Assembly (NCBI RefSeq): GCF_000224145.3 | Contig: NC_020170.2 | Coordinates: 2,041,589-2,105,588, forward strand | Source of the DNA: Ciona intestinalis | Taxonomy: Eukaryota > Chordata > Ascidiacea > Phlebobranchia > Cionidae | DNA: 64,000 nt | Reading direction: 5' to 3' | In this document: positions 51,201 to 60,211 of the stretch, piece after piece | How the letters are laid out: each line of letters begins with the position of its first letter | Position numbering within the stretch: the stretch's first letter is position 1 | The notes under the pieces: generated by a model | Seen by the model: only the letters and a program-made list of their open reading frames with translations | Database searches by the model: none | Told to the model about the DNA's origin: nothing | Made by a program: the position numbers and the translations under genes

Positions 51201-54200
51201 TCTCTTACACGTCCGAACCATGTTATCGTGTTTAATTAAAGCAAAACAGCAATTTTGACACATATAAAAAGGGTGCAATTTTTACACCAAAAAAAAGAAC
51301 AAATAAGAAATGTGCAGTTTTTACACAATGTTGTGCTACGAAAAATTAAGAAGGTATTTAGTGTAGAAATGCATCCATATGTTATTGTCGTGCGAACAAT
51401 TATTAAATACAATATCACATAGAAAACATTCTGTTTACTTTTCCCGTAGATTTATATCATTCAAACAAATCCAAATAATTATGTGGACTTAACAATTAGG
51501 CTACACCTACAGCTCAATTGGATTTTTCCACTTTGCCCAGCAATCCTCCAGCTATTTACCAAATTAATTATCATGACTGTATATTTTCACTAAAAAACTT
51601 GGCTTAAATCATATCGAACACGGCCTACTCAATGTATTGAGTAGTCCATGTATCGAAATAAATAGATTTTATAATATGTATACTAGAAGCCCGTAGCCGC
51701 AATGAGCTATTGCTTTTTACTATCGTCAAAAAAACAAATCACATACCATATATTCCACAAATTGCGGCGGGTAATTGGCTTAACCAGGTTCTAGTGTTTT
51801 AACTATCCGGCATTATACCGTGTATTTCTGTTACCTGATAGCCGACGGGTTTTGCTTACATATCCAGAAGCCAGCGAAGCGTAACAAAGTTTGTCACGGG
51901 AAAGAAGCGCTCTGTGTTAACTTTAGTTCAGTTAACCGCTCTGCAAATAAGTGTTGAGCAAGTGTATTAACAGATTCGACGTACAGAATTATTAAGGCAT
52001 GGCAACTTGTGTGTAGTCTGTATTATGTGTATGACACGAGTCATACACGTTAATTACTGTACGGTACAAGTTAGATGCGTCAAATATAACAGAATAGAGT
52101 TAAATGGAAAACTTGGTTAAGATGTTTCGTAGTTTAACAAATTGGCTTTGGATTTTTAGTGAAAAGTAGACGATTGTTACTGCTTTGCCATGGAACTTAG
52201 TTTGAAAAACGAGCTTCTTGCCAGCTTTGCTTGGTACACAGTAATAGTTGTGTTGAAAATGATGATAATGTCGATTATCTGTGTAATGCATCGAATTCGC
52301 AATAAAGCATTTGTAAATGAAGAAGATACAAAAGCGTTTGGTTCATCCGTAAAAGGCAAACTTGCAACAGTTACAAATGCTTCAGTCGAAAGGGTATGTA
52401 GTGTGCTTCGTTAAAAAGCTTCATTTATCGTTTGTTGTTGTTTAATTATTTCCAATTCTAGGTTCGACGTTGCCACTTAAACGATATTGAAAATATTATT
52501 CCGTTTGTTATCATTGGTTTTGCTTATATACTGACAGATCCTGCCGTAGAAACTGCTATATTTCATTTCCAGGTAATGTTAAACTTTGTGCATTTAGAAC
52601 TGTAAACGTTGGTCTTTTGTGTGCTGTATAAGAACTTCGTGTATGTACTGTCTATTATTAGAACGTGCAAAACAAAGAACTCTTAGTGTTTACACGATAA
52701 GCACCGCAACGCTATACAGTTCATAAAAAACTAACTATAATTGTTGTTTTAGCAAATTTACATGAATTCCTATAACAATCAATAAAAATGGAGGTTATTT
52801 TTCAGCTCTTCACCGGCTCGAGGATTTCCCATACTTTCTGTTACTTGATTCCAATTCCACAGCCATCTAGATTCGTATTCTGTATGTCAGGATATATGGC
52901 TACTCTATCAATGGCATTCCGCACCCTGGCTGCACTCTATTAATTTTTATGCAAAAACGGAAATTACAAATTTATGAAATTGATTTTCCAACTGCTACAA
53001 ATGGATTTAATTGACTTTTTATTACAAAATGCTATGTAATTAAATGTATGTCATGCTATTGTGGAGATACAATACGTTTGTATTTTGTTGTTTCTGACTA
53101 GCCCACATATTACTATTCCATTACAAACATCGTATTATATCGATTCAAACCTGTCAAAACTGGAACAACATGAAACATATGGTAAAAAACACTTTCGTTT
53201 TTAGATTTTTAAATCCATCTTTATTCGCTGTATAATCGAGAAAAATAAACATTGCAAAATTCGAATCATTTTTCAGTTGGTGGTGCTAGAAGTGACATTG
53301 GCATAAATACTTCTGTTTCTTGCTTTCTTTGTGCTGACTCGACGCCGTCTTTGACGAAACTATCCTTGGAAGAAAAAGCTAATGTACCGTCTATTATTTT
53401 GGATGAATCGGCATGAATGTCTGTGAACACGAAATTTCCTGATCTTGTTTTTCGGGGCTTGCTTTCGATCAGTTTAATTTCTCGTTCAATCTGTTCGAGT
53501 ACAGCCTTTGAAATTTGCTGAGGTGTGAACGGTTTTGGGCCAGTCATTCTGCGCCACATTATCCCACGTAACTGCATGTAAACCAGCAAAGCCAATACCA
53601 TAATACACGATGCGATAAGCACTGTTATCCCGGGGTGGATAAGGTGTTGTTCAAAATGATCATGAACCGTTGTCGGGTTTTGTGTCGCTGTATTTTCATC
53701 TGTTGAGTTCCTGTAAAATAACGCTTATGGGTAAACTCTGAACTAAAATCGGAGGTTCCATGGCGTGTCAAAGCGTATAAAAACTATAAAAAAAATATAA
53801 TGTGGTAATATAATAATTTCTTACAATGCACTTTGCGGAGCCTATAATTTCTGGTTACCATATTAAACCTAAATTTACAACGATTTTTAAATTATTTCAT
53901 ACAATGCTTCGTATTATCTCACAGCTATCCACATAACGGATATCGTTTACTTTGCATTTTACAATACCGCAAATACTCATAAAGAAACCAAAAATAAATA
54001 TTTGACGTTTCAAAACTACAAACTATCACACAACTTTCAATTCAATTCTTCTAAACCTCTTAACCGAAGCTGTCATAAACTATATAACTAAACTTATAGT
54101 ACTGTGGGGTAATACGGAACACCTTTAGGACATAATATCCAAATATCCTAATCTTTTTTTTAACAGTAAATAACGGTCGTGAAGATACGGTTTTACAGTT

Positions 54201-57200
54201 CTTTGAATATTCTTTGTTTTTCTACCAAATAGGACGAGGAAAAATTATTAAAATGTGTCCCATCTTTCCCCGCTCTACTATATAAACAACAACTTACCTA
54301 ATTTCATGCTGCGTCGAATTCAATACACTTAAATTCGTACTTGGTGTAGAACTTCTAAAAGACATTGTAAAACTTAAATTCAATCACTTCTTTATCCACT
54401 TAACCTTCCAGCTTCTCTTGTTAGTGAATTCTTAAAGGACTCCAGAAACTAATTAGCCGACGACAGGCCAGGCTTATCGTTTAACAAGCCACAGCAACAA
54501 GCGTGTTCTTGCCTCTAGTCTACCTACAGCGTAACCTCAGCTGTTTCGACCAGGTCTTAGGTTCTTAAGCAAAAACTGCGGTAGCGATTTTAGCGTTGAT
54601 CGATCGACATTATCAATATTCATGTGTTTTCTTCCTAATCTTGAGTTTGTTAGACCACGACGCCTATGCATCCTACTTAACACGAGAGGTGTAGGGTAAA
54701 TGACCCTAATCAATCAATTAAAAGCTTATGGGCAGTGTCAAAATGACGGTATTTTGAGCTAGGTTATATACAATAATATCACTAGCTTTTCTGTTATGTT
54801 TATTCACATCCATACTTACACATTTTTACAAATATAAGCGAATGTAAACATTACACCCATAAAAGTAATTTGAAAGAACTCTAAAAAGTTTTACCAGAAA
54901 AGTTTGATACAAAGGCAAATATTGTAACTTGTGGTTAAAACATTGTTGCGAATCAATTGATTTTTAAAACTCGTTTGTGTTTCCGTTTATGTAACTAAAG
55001 CAAAAACTATCGATATTGGGTTGAAATTAAAATGACAGCATTTTAACATAAATTCATATAACCATTTAGCATTTATTATATTTTAAGTTACCTCTACAAT
55101 TCCAACTCGTATTTATTAGTAGAGTAAGACACACAATAACAATTGTTCCAACCCAATGGTACATTCTGGTTTATCTAAAATTAGTTCTAAAATAAATTGT
55201 CAAACATGTATTACAAAAAACAAACATCGCCCACCAGAATAAATAAGTATCATTCATTCATTCATACAATATGTGGTAACTCGTAAGCGATCACATAGTA
55301 TGAAACAGGACACTCTTTTTATACTGTTGTTCCCGCCACGGCAGAATAAATAAGTATCATTCATTCATACAATTTATACATTATTTAAACCACATTAATT
55401 TTTTCCAGGTCTAAAAGAGCAACACAAGCGTTGATAAGCGACCCAGGTTTCAGTATAACGTCCGTCGAGTTCCTTTTAAACATAACAGGAAAATCCGAAG
55501 TTGAGGTGACGTCAGAGGCCAGAGGTCCCACCGTTGCTTACAGCAGAGTCAAAGAAAGAAAATTCGTATCATTACAAGAATGTAAGATATAGTAGGATGG
55601 GGGAAGATGGGACACCTTTAGTACATGATATCCAAATATCCTGATCGTGTTTTAAACAATTAACAACGGTCTTTCGGAGTCATGAGCATATGGTTTAATA
55701 ATTCTTTAAATGCTCTTTGTTTACTACCAAATGTGACGAGAAAATAGAATGAAAAGGTGTCCCATCTTCCCCCACCCTACTATATATACTTTTCGTCAGA
55801 TTTCCGTATGTAGGAAAGGGTAAGATGGGACATCTTTTCATTATATTTTCTCGTCTCATTTAATAGTAAATAAAAATATTTGCAGAGTTATATAACTATA
55901 GAATACTAACTTATACGCAGTTATTATTCTATGATATAACCGTAGCCCGCCCGCGACCCTAAAGGAATATTTCTAATTGTTAAAAACACCGTCAGAAAAT
56001 ACGGCTTTTGCGCACTAACAGTATTCCATTTTACCAAACAGGACTATACATATGAATTATGCAATATTATATCTGCAAGCCTTTAACTTGTGACCTAATT
56101 TTTGCCATGTAATGGTCGTTGGAACATTACAGCATACGTGGAAGATCGTTCTGTCCGTGTAACGTCATTGCTAATTATAAACATAATTCTCTCTGTATAT
56201 GGAACGCTAGTACCACGCATGAAATTTTATTTAGCGCGTAATATCATGTTTTTTTACTCATCTAATTGCTAACCGTCGTTTATTTGAATTCAGATGAAGA
56301 ATTAATGGACGGTGAAGTAGATACACTTCGTGATGTCATAATTAACTTAAGACATGCAACAAAAGCTGCTGAAGAATCTACTGAGGTATTTACCTATGGA
56401 TTTTCTTTGTTAATTGGCGCCTAAATAGTTTAACGCTTGCATTGTAACCTAGGGATACCATGTTCGATGCTCGATGCTGCTTCTACTTAGGGCGCTTATT
56501 TCTTTGACTAGGACTGTTAAGCTTGATTGCCTGAACTTAGTGGTCACTAAATGGGTTGTCCAATATTCCGAAAAAAACGAGTTGTATAAAGTAAAACACC
56601 TTAAACATCAGTGTTGTAACTACTGTCGTTGCTCCGCCATGGTAAAACAAAAAAGTGACTTTCAATTTAGTATCCAACATCCTTACAATCGTTGTTAAAT
56701 TTTTAAAACACGATCAGGAAGTATGAGATATTATGTGCTAACGGTATCCATCTTACCCCACAGAATTATATATATATAAACTGCCCCCTTACCTATACAG
56801 GAACCGATGGACGAAGACAGTTTGTGTACAATATGTTATGCAAATGAAGCAAATGTTGCTTTTCATCCGTGCAAGCATACATCGTGCAGGTATTTTGTTT
56901 TATCATAAATCACCCACAAAGTAAAATTCATTGTAACTCGTGAGCTGGCACGGGGTGTATGAAACAGAACACCCCTGTTTAACGGCTGTCGTTTTACGGC
57001 CACGCGAGTATAAAGCAAGTTACATTCATTTATTCATAATAACAACTTTTTCTTGTACACTCGGTTACGGTAGCGAAAATAAGGAAAAAACTAAAAAAAA
57101 ATCACTCTTCACAGTCGTTAAAACACACATCTGTTAAAAAAATTAATTGTTTATAAAAACGTGATCGCTAGCAGACTAACGATTTCTTTTTTCGATTTTC

Positions 57201-57424
57201 TGTTTAATTAGTTCAAAATTATTCTTATAAAGCAATAAGTGTACGTATAAATCCATAAAAATTGTTTTTGTCACAGAATGTGCATCAAGTTCCGCTTGAT
57301 GAGTGGTGGAGAATGTTTTTTCTGTAAGGAAACTGTAGAATGTTTTTATGATATACCGGCAGCTGCCGATGCTGGTACTCTTCCGCTTGACGGCGCCACT
57401 GCGTCAACTTCTACAAAGCTGTAG
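30242..57424 (+). CDS. RNF123: RNF123 (KPC1) E3 ubiquitin ligase; one exon lost in a gap
   Basis: Coding exons: 30242-30317, 30965-31037, 31440-31516, 31860-31955, 32486-32635, 33736-33782, 34751-34880, [exon missing], 35554-35710, 36099-36173, 36642-36719, 37053-37181, 37970-38151, 38619-38712, 39022-39082, 39626-39696, 40394-40465, 41157-41280, 41675-41776, 43209-43367, 43849-44072, 44456-44542, 44772-44879, 45272-45390, 45670-45803, 46202-46289, 46496-46589, 46834-46909, 47194-47333, 47768-47986, 48103-48178, 48471-48555, 55409-55581, 56294-56385, 56801-56889, 57277-57424. Phases agree except across the gap. About 1301 residues are visible (human 1314). N-terminal SPRY, long helical middle, C-terminal C3HC4 RING. 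In vertebrates RNF123 is the catalytic subunit of the KPC ligase that ubiquitinates p27Kip1 in the cytoplasm; that role is inferred here. The donor at 38151 is the least certain boundary, chosen because it fits the phase. A CTTAACAG acceptor at 30185 may open the leader exon or accept a spliced leader. Confidence 0.95.
34922..35116 (+). mobile_element. MITE copy 11
   Basis: Left end GGGGTTGGGGGAAGATGGGG, right end GTCTTATCTACCCCCACCTTACTATA. Interior standard, including CCTGATCGTGTTTTAAACAA. In RNF123 between the exon ending 34880 and the gap. Confidence 0.87.
35353..35427. other. Assembly gap (75 N) that should hold an RNF123 exon
   Basis: The N run interrupts the SPRY region. The right edge (GCGAGTATAAAGTAAGTTACATTCATTC, 35433-35460) is a SINE tail, so the body of a SINE is also expected inside the gap. 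Confidence 0.9.
37437..37503 (-). mobile_element. MITE copy 12 (end fragment)
   Basis: TAGTAGGGTGGGCGAAGATGGGACAC followed by TTTTTCATTCTATTTTCTTGTCC equals one terminus of the element in reverse orientation. The other end is missing. In RNF123. Confidence 0.75.
40499..40662 (+). mobile_element. MITE copy 13 (internal deletion)
   Basis: Both ends are strong (GTGGGGTGGGGGAAGATGGGACA; TGTCCCATCTTCCCCCATCCTAC), but the segment with AAACAATTAACAACGGTC is missing, leaving about 164 bases. In RNF123, about 35 bases after the exon ending 40465. Confidence 0.85.
41794..42190. repeat. 18-bp minisatellite, about 22 units
   Basis: Tandem units of AAAATACTATGTATTGCG, starting about 17 bases after the RNF123 exon ending 41776. 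Units differ mainly at two sites, TGCGAA or TGTGAA and ACGTATT or ATGTATT, that is, at CpG or TpG. Because 18 is a multiple of three and the unit has few stop codons, long ORFs appear in three forward and two reverse frames; these are not genes. Confidence 0.95.
42265..42345 (+). repeat. SINE-tail fragment
   Basis: Contains GTAGTAACTCGTAAGCGAGC, ATGAGGTGTAAC and AAGAATAAATAAC, matching the 3' half of the SINE family. In RNF123 intron DNA beside the minisatellite. Confidence 0.55.
42905..42954. other. Assembly gap (50 N)
   Basis: Fifty N in the RNF123 intron between exons ending 41776 and starting 43209. Flanking exons are in phase, so no coding sequence is evidently missing. Confidence 0.95.
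47430..47767 (+). mobile_element. Two tandem SINE 3' parts ending at an RNF123 splice acceptor
   Basis: First copy: AGCTTTAACTCAGTGACCTT, ATGTGGTAACTCCAAAG, GGTAATGAAACAGAACACC and a tail ATTCATCCATTTATTCATTC. Second copy: AAACTGTCAGCCAAAAAA, CTAGTAACTTGTAAGCAGC, GGGTATGAAACAAAACAC, cut off at GTTGTAG, which is the acceptor of the RNF123 exon at 47768. Confidence 0.65.
48300..48418 (-). mobile_element. tRNA-derived SINE head fragment
   Basis: On the minus strand it reads GGCACAGTGATTAGAGTGCT, then GTGGTTCAAGACTTGACGCTG, A-box and B-box-like elements of the SINE head. In RNF123, before the exon at 48471. Confidence 0.6.
48556..50513. other. 5' part of the host intron before the nested genes
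   Basis: No coding exon supported. A dispersed repeat fragment lies at about 48660-48785. ACTATCTCCACACTAGATGAT occurs twice in direct repeat (about 49206-49226 and 49239-49259). ORFs at 48955-49182 (minus) and 49861-50124 (minus) resemble no family and lack splice support. The last few hundred bases should contain the promoter of the first MGST1-like gene. Confidence 0.5.
50514..51191 (+). CDS. MGST1: Microsomal glutathione S-transferase 1-like, copy A (nested in RNF123 intron)
   Basis: Three exons, 50514-50723, 50877-50987 and 51054-51191, all phase 0, give 152 aa (human MGST1 155). The MAPEG signature is clear: VERSRKAHLNDLENVVPF, then SAILHFKIFFWARVLHSVAY and GFFLGFATTISMLYR. Four membrane segments are expected, at about residues 10-30, 78-96, 100-120 and 128-148. 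The family forms trimers in ER and outer mitochondrial membranes and conjugates or reduces lipid peroxides and electrophiles with glutathione. The sensor cysteine of mammalian MGST1 (in PEDC) is Thr here (EEDT). The start is the first ATG. The gene lies on the same strand as its host RNF123 and is followed by a second copy with the same exon structure. Confidence 0.93.
52190..52943 (+). CDS. MGST1: Microsomal glutathione S-transferase 1-like, copy B (nested in RNF123 intron)
   Basis: Three exons, 52190-52393, 52462-52572 and 52806-52943, phase 0 throughout, 150 aa. Exon 2 (111 nt) and exon 3 (138 nt) have exactly the lengths of copy A, so the pair arose by tandem duplication. The signature VERVRRCHLNDIENIIPF is closer to human VERVRRAHLNDLENIIPF than copy A is, but the two copies differ at many sites, so the duplication is old. 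EEDT again replaces the mammalian sensor PEDC. Predicted integral membrane glutathione transferase/peroxidase. It converges with the minus-strand gene at 53266-54365; only about 320 bases separate the stops. Confidence 0.93.
53266..54365 (-). CDS. Single-pass membrane protein of unknown function (nested in RNF123 intron)
   Basis: Two exons on the minus strand, 54365-54298 and 53710-53266, joined AG|G in matching phase, give 170 aa. The N-terminus is Ser/Thr/Asn-rich with several N-x-S/T sites (NLSVLNSTQ, RNSTDENT) and no signal peptide. One strong hydrophobic helix (ITVLIASCIMVLALLVYMQL, about residues 52-71) is followed by RGIMWRRM, which suggests an N-out, C-in type III topology. The cytoplasmic part is charged (QISKAVLEQIEREIKLIES, a likely amphipathic helix) and ends MSLLAPPTEK. 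A minus-strand AATAAA (plus-strand TTTATT at 53220-53225) lies 41 bases past the stop. A MITE fills part of the intron. The family was not recognised. Good splice sites and phase support a real gene; expression is not shown. Confidence 0.75.
54100..54282 (+). mobile_element. MITE copy 14
   Basis: Left end TGTGGGGTAATACGGAACACC, right end GTGTCCCATCTTTCCCCGC. The interior lacks part of the GGTCTATGGGAGTCGTGAGG segment. It is in the intron of the nested minus-strand gene, just inside its splice donor. Confidence 0.82.
54366..55408. other. 3' part of the host intron after the nested genes
   Basis: No exon supported. It should hold the promoter of the nested minus-strand gene. Two SINE-tail pieces lie in tandem at about 55230-55265 and 55270-55378, sharing AGAATAAATAAGTATCATTC. 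Confidence 0.55.
55590..55784 (+). mobile_element. MITE copy 15, adjacent to an RNF123 splice donor
   Basis: Left end AGTAGGATGGGGGAAGATGG, right end GTGTCCCATCTTCCCCCACCCTACTATA, both nearly perfect. The element starts only about 8 bases after the exon end at 55581. Confidence 0.9.
55810..56047 (-). mobile_element. MITE copy 16 (reverse orientation)
   Basis: Left end TAGGAAAGGGTAAGATGGGACA, right end CTAACAGTATTCCATTTTACC. The interior has TTTTCATTATATTTTCTCGTC. Longer than the others, with about 50 extra bases inside. Same RNF123 intron as copy 15. Confidence 0.75.
56697..56770 (-). mobile_element. MITE copy 17 (half element)
   Basis: AAAACACGATCAGGAAGTATG, then TTATGTGCTAACGGTATCCATCTTACCCCACAG, one half of the element in reverse orientation. 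In RNF123 just before the RING exon at 56801. Confidence 0.7.
56801..57424 (+). other. RNF123: RNF123 C-terminal RING finger exons
   Basis: Two exons joined in phase 2 encode CTICYANEANVAFHPCKHTS, then CRMCIKFRLMSGGECFFCKE. All eight zinc ligands of a C3HC4 RING are present (C-x2-C, C-x-H, C-x2-C, C-x2-C). A short Ala/Thr/Ser-rich tail ending STSTKL follows, then TAG. The RING recruits the E2 enzyme. Confidence 0.95.
56935..57035 (+). repeat. SINE 3' half
   Basis: GTAACTCGTGAGCTGGCACG, GGTGTATGAAACAGAACACC and the tail AAGCAAGTTACATTCATTTATTC match the SINE family. In the last RNF123 intron. Confidence 0.7.
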
Positions 57425-58840
57425 GGGAGTAAACATTTACAAACGATTTTGCAAGCCTTATAGGCACACTTGCTTGCTTGTTTTGTTTGTCTGTCTGTTT
57501 TAAAAGCTATTGTTCCCTACTCTTCCTAAATGGTCACTGCACATTTTGTTTGTTATAAGTAATTTTATCTCGACAGATGATCACTTGTATAGTCCTTCGT
57601 TTCAACTATTTAAATGAAATTTGTCACTTTTTTTAACGAAATTCAAGTTGTTTTAAGTACGGAGCTTAAAACTACCGTTATCAACTCATATAGAAAAAAG
57701 CCCTTTTAAAATCAGAACATTCAGTTCTAAACTTTGGTGATTTTGCAGTGTTTGTTAACGCACTGATAAAACCTAAGCTACTTGAAGACGTTGCTGTAAA
57801 TGCCTTCTTGAAGGCCGTATTTGTGTTTGCATTTAAAATATGCAGGTTTAATTGTAATAAGCACCATATCACTGTGCCTGTTTTGCTAAAACTTTTAGTT
57901 TTAAACTGAAATAGGCAATACGCAGTTGAACTTTTTTGTTATGAAATTCGAGCTGAATCCATTGCTTAAATTACTTTACTGCGCAAAAGAGTTCTCTAAC
58001 TAAAACAACTGGGAAGTCGTGCGATTTTCGCAATGAAATTTCCTGAGACAAAATCGCTCAATACGCGGTTACATTTTACCCGCCAACAACTCTTTGTCGC
58101 TTGGTAAGCTTTTCAATAAATTTCTTCTATATACGAATATCTCGTGTTTTAAAGGGAAGAGTTAAAAAAAGTTACGTATGTAGATTTGCAGAAATATCTG
58201 TATTAAGGTGGAGGAGATGGGACAATTTTAGTACGTGTTATTTAAATATCCTGACCGTGTTTTAAACTTTTAACAACGGTCTGTAGGAGTCGTGAGGATA
58301 CGGTTTTATAATTCTTTGACTTTTCTTTGTTTACTACCAAACGCGACAAGACAGTAGAATGAAAAGACGCCCCATCTTCCCCCAACCTACTATATAACGA
58401 TTTCAGACCCCGAATGGGACCTTAAATTCAGGTAGTTTTTGAAACAATTGGCGTTACGTGTTACATATAGAAATATGACTATTGTAGTATAAAGGGCTTG
58501 CAGTCGGACACATATTAGAACGACAAATTCTAAATTCAAATGAATTGTGTTCCTAATAATAAAGCTGGGGCCTGGCATTCCTATTGGCACGGAACCGTAT
58601 GGTATTATTGTGTGTTTCCCCATTTTCCTATGAGTGTAAAATCGCTTTAACTAACCGATTATGGTAAACTCAACACGAGATCCAACTAACTACACCGAGA
58701 AATATAGGCTGTATTGTTAATAATATCACAACAGAACACTGAGCCAGTTTTTTGTAAAACATTACGTTGGTTCATAGCCTAACTATGTTTATCGTAAGCT
58801 GGCGCAAGAGAGGGATCTATATTTCATTATAGTAGTTCGA
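57425..58840. other. RNF123 3' flank and ALAS upstream DNA
   Basis: No coding exon supported; ORFs at 57681-57872 and 58390-58623 on the minus strand have no family or splice context. An AATAAA at 58115-58120 is a candidate RNF123 poly(A) signal, about 690 bases after the stop. A MITE follows. Confidence 0.5.
58205..58394 (+). mobile_element. MITE copy 18
   Basis: Left end AAGGTGGAGGAGATGGGACA, right end GCCCCATCTTCCCCCAACCTACTATA. Standard interior. Between RNF123 and ALAS. Confidence 0.87.
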
Positions 58841-59023
58841 CAGCATTACGTAAGCAAAGGTGATGAAAACGAAAAAAGGCGTTTCGTATTTGAGGTCACT
58901 CATGAGAGAAGTTACTTCACTGGCTACTAGTTCGTCCTCAGTGAAGGGCAATTGTCAGTAACTTAAGTTTTGATTAATACTTCCGTAAACTTTGCAACAA
59001 CAAGTCGTATTCAAGTCAACCAG
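58815..59023 (+). promoter_or_regulatory. Putative ALAS promoter and non-coding first exon
   Basis: A TATA-like CTATATTTC at 58817-58825 and a palindromic TTACGTAA at 58847-58854 (C/EBP or CREB-like) precede a stretch that ends in a strong donor, CAACCAG|GTGAGC, with the last exon base at 59023. The next acceptor, TTTATTTACAG at 60114, leads into the exon with the ALAS start codon. No transcript was seen, so the exon is inferred. Confidence 0.5.
58926..58956 (+). promoter_or_regulatory. Iron-responsive element in the ALAS leader
   Basis: Hexaloop CAGTGA at 58939-58944, a five-pair upper stem GTCCT (58934-58938) with AGGGC (58945-58949) including one G-U pair, the unpaired C at 58933 exactly five bases 5' of the loop, and a lower stem AGTT with AATT. 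These are all the defining features of an IRE. In vertebrates, iron regulatory proteins bind such a 5' UTR element in ALAS2 and block translation when iron is low. Confidence 0.7.
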
Positions 59024-60211
59024 GTGAGCGTTGATATTGTTTATTGTTACTGTATGACATAATATATTGCGTATTTATTAACAAAAATGATTACCAAAGG
59101 TTTCTTTAATTACTGCTAAAACTGTTTCATATTGGGAAAAATCGTAGTTATTATAACACTATTCTGATACATTTATGAATTGGTTATTTAGGAAAGTGAA
59201 TGTGGTTTTTAGATTTTTTTCATTTTGGTCTGTAATTTTACAATATAATATATCACCAACATATGGTGTGTTTTTTTAACATGTGGGTTGTATGGATTGT
59301 TTCGTGTGCTGTTGTCAATTACAGCTGTATGTGTATTCAAATCTTCACCAACAAATTGCTGAATTCATTCTTAATGTAAATTGTAGTGCCATTTGCTAAT
59401 ATACAATGATATGGTCGTCATAACAAATCGAAAATATCAGTATCATTTTGTCCCATAACTCAAGTTTAGTTATCTCTCTGTTTTAGTATTTATCATAAAG
59501 TGCATATAAGAAGTAACTGCTGTAGAAAGAAGAGTTAGATACAGATTTTTTGTTACAAATATGAGGTTTCAGAAGGAAAAGGGAATTCCATATATTTGAG
59601 ATGCTAAGGCTCATTGCACTTAAACAGATTGTCCTTTAGTTTAACATCTTCCGGAAAGTAAAAAATACCTTTTTTGCGGTCGATTTTTCCAAGGATATAT
59701 ATATATACACACATACAATGTTCAGAACCAACACTTGACCGGGGTAAAACTAGGGAAGTAGTTAATATTTCATAGGGTAGTAAACTAGTAACAGTGGTAC
59801 CTTGCCCTAAAAGATGATATTTAATTCATGTCGTTTCCATCTGCATTACCTACAGAGCATTCTACTGAAAGAAAATCAAAGAGAAACAAGTTTATTTTTT
59901 CGGTTAGCTTATGTTGTTTTTAGGGTGTAAACTGTGAAGTACAAAAAAAGTTTATATAAGTTTGGTACATAGTTCTAATCTATATGGCTGAGGTTTTGTG
60001 GCAAGGAACTTTGGATTTATTGCAGAGTTGGCCCATTAATTCATTCATACACATTTGTATAAAGCTATGGATTTAGTGATTTTAGTTGTGTAATATATTT
60101 ATTTTTATTTACAGAGCCCAAATTGGAAGAAAAGATTCGTTCAAAACATTGAAACAAAGAACCCACATTTCAACATACAATCAAACATTCTTATTTCATC
60201 AAGTTTACAAA

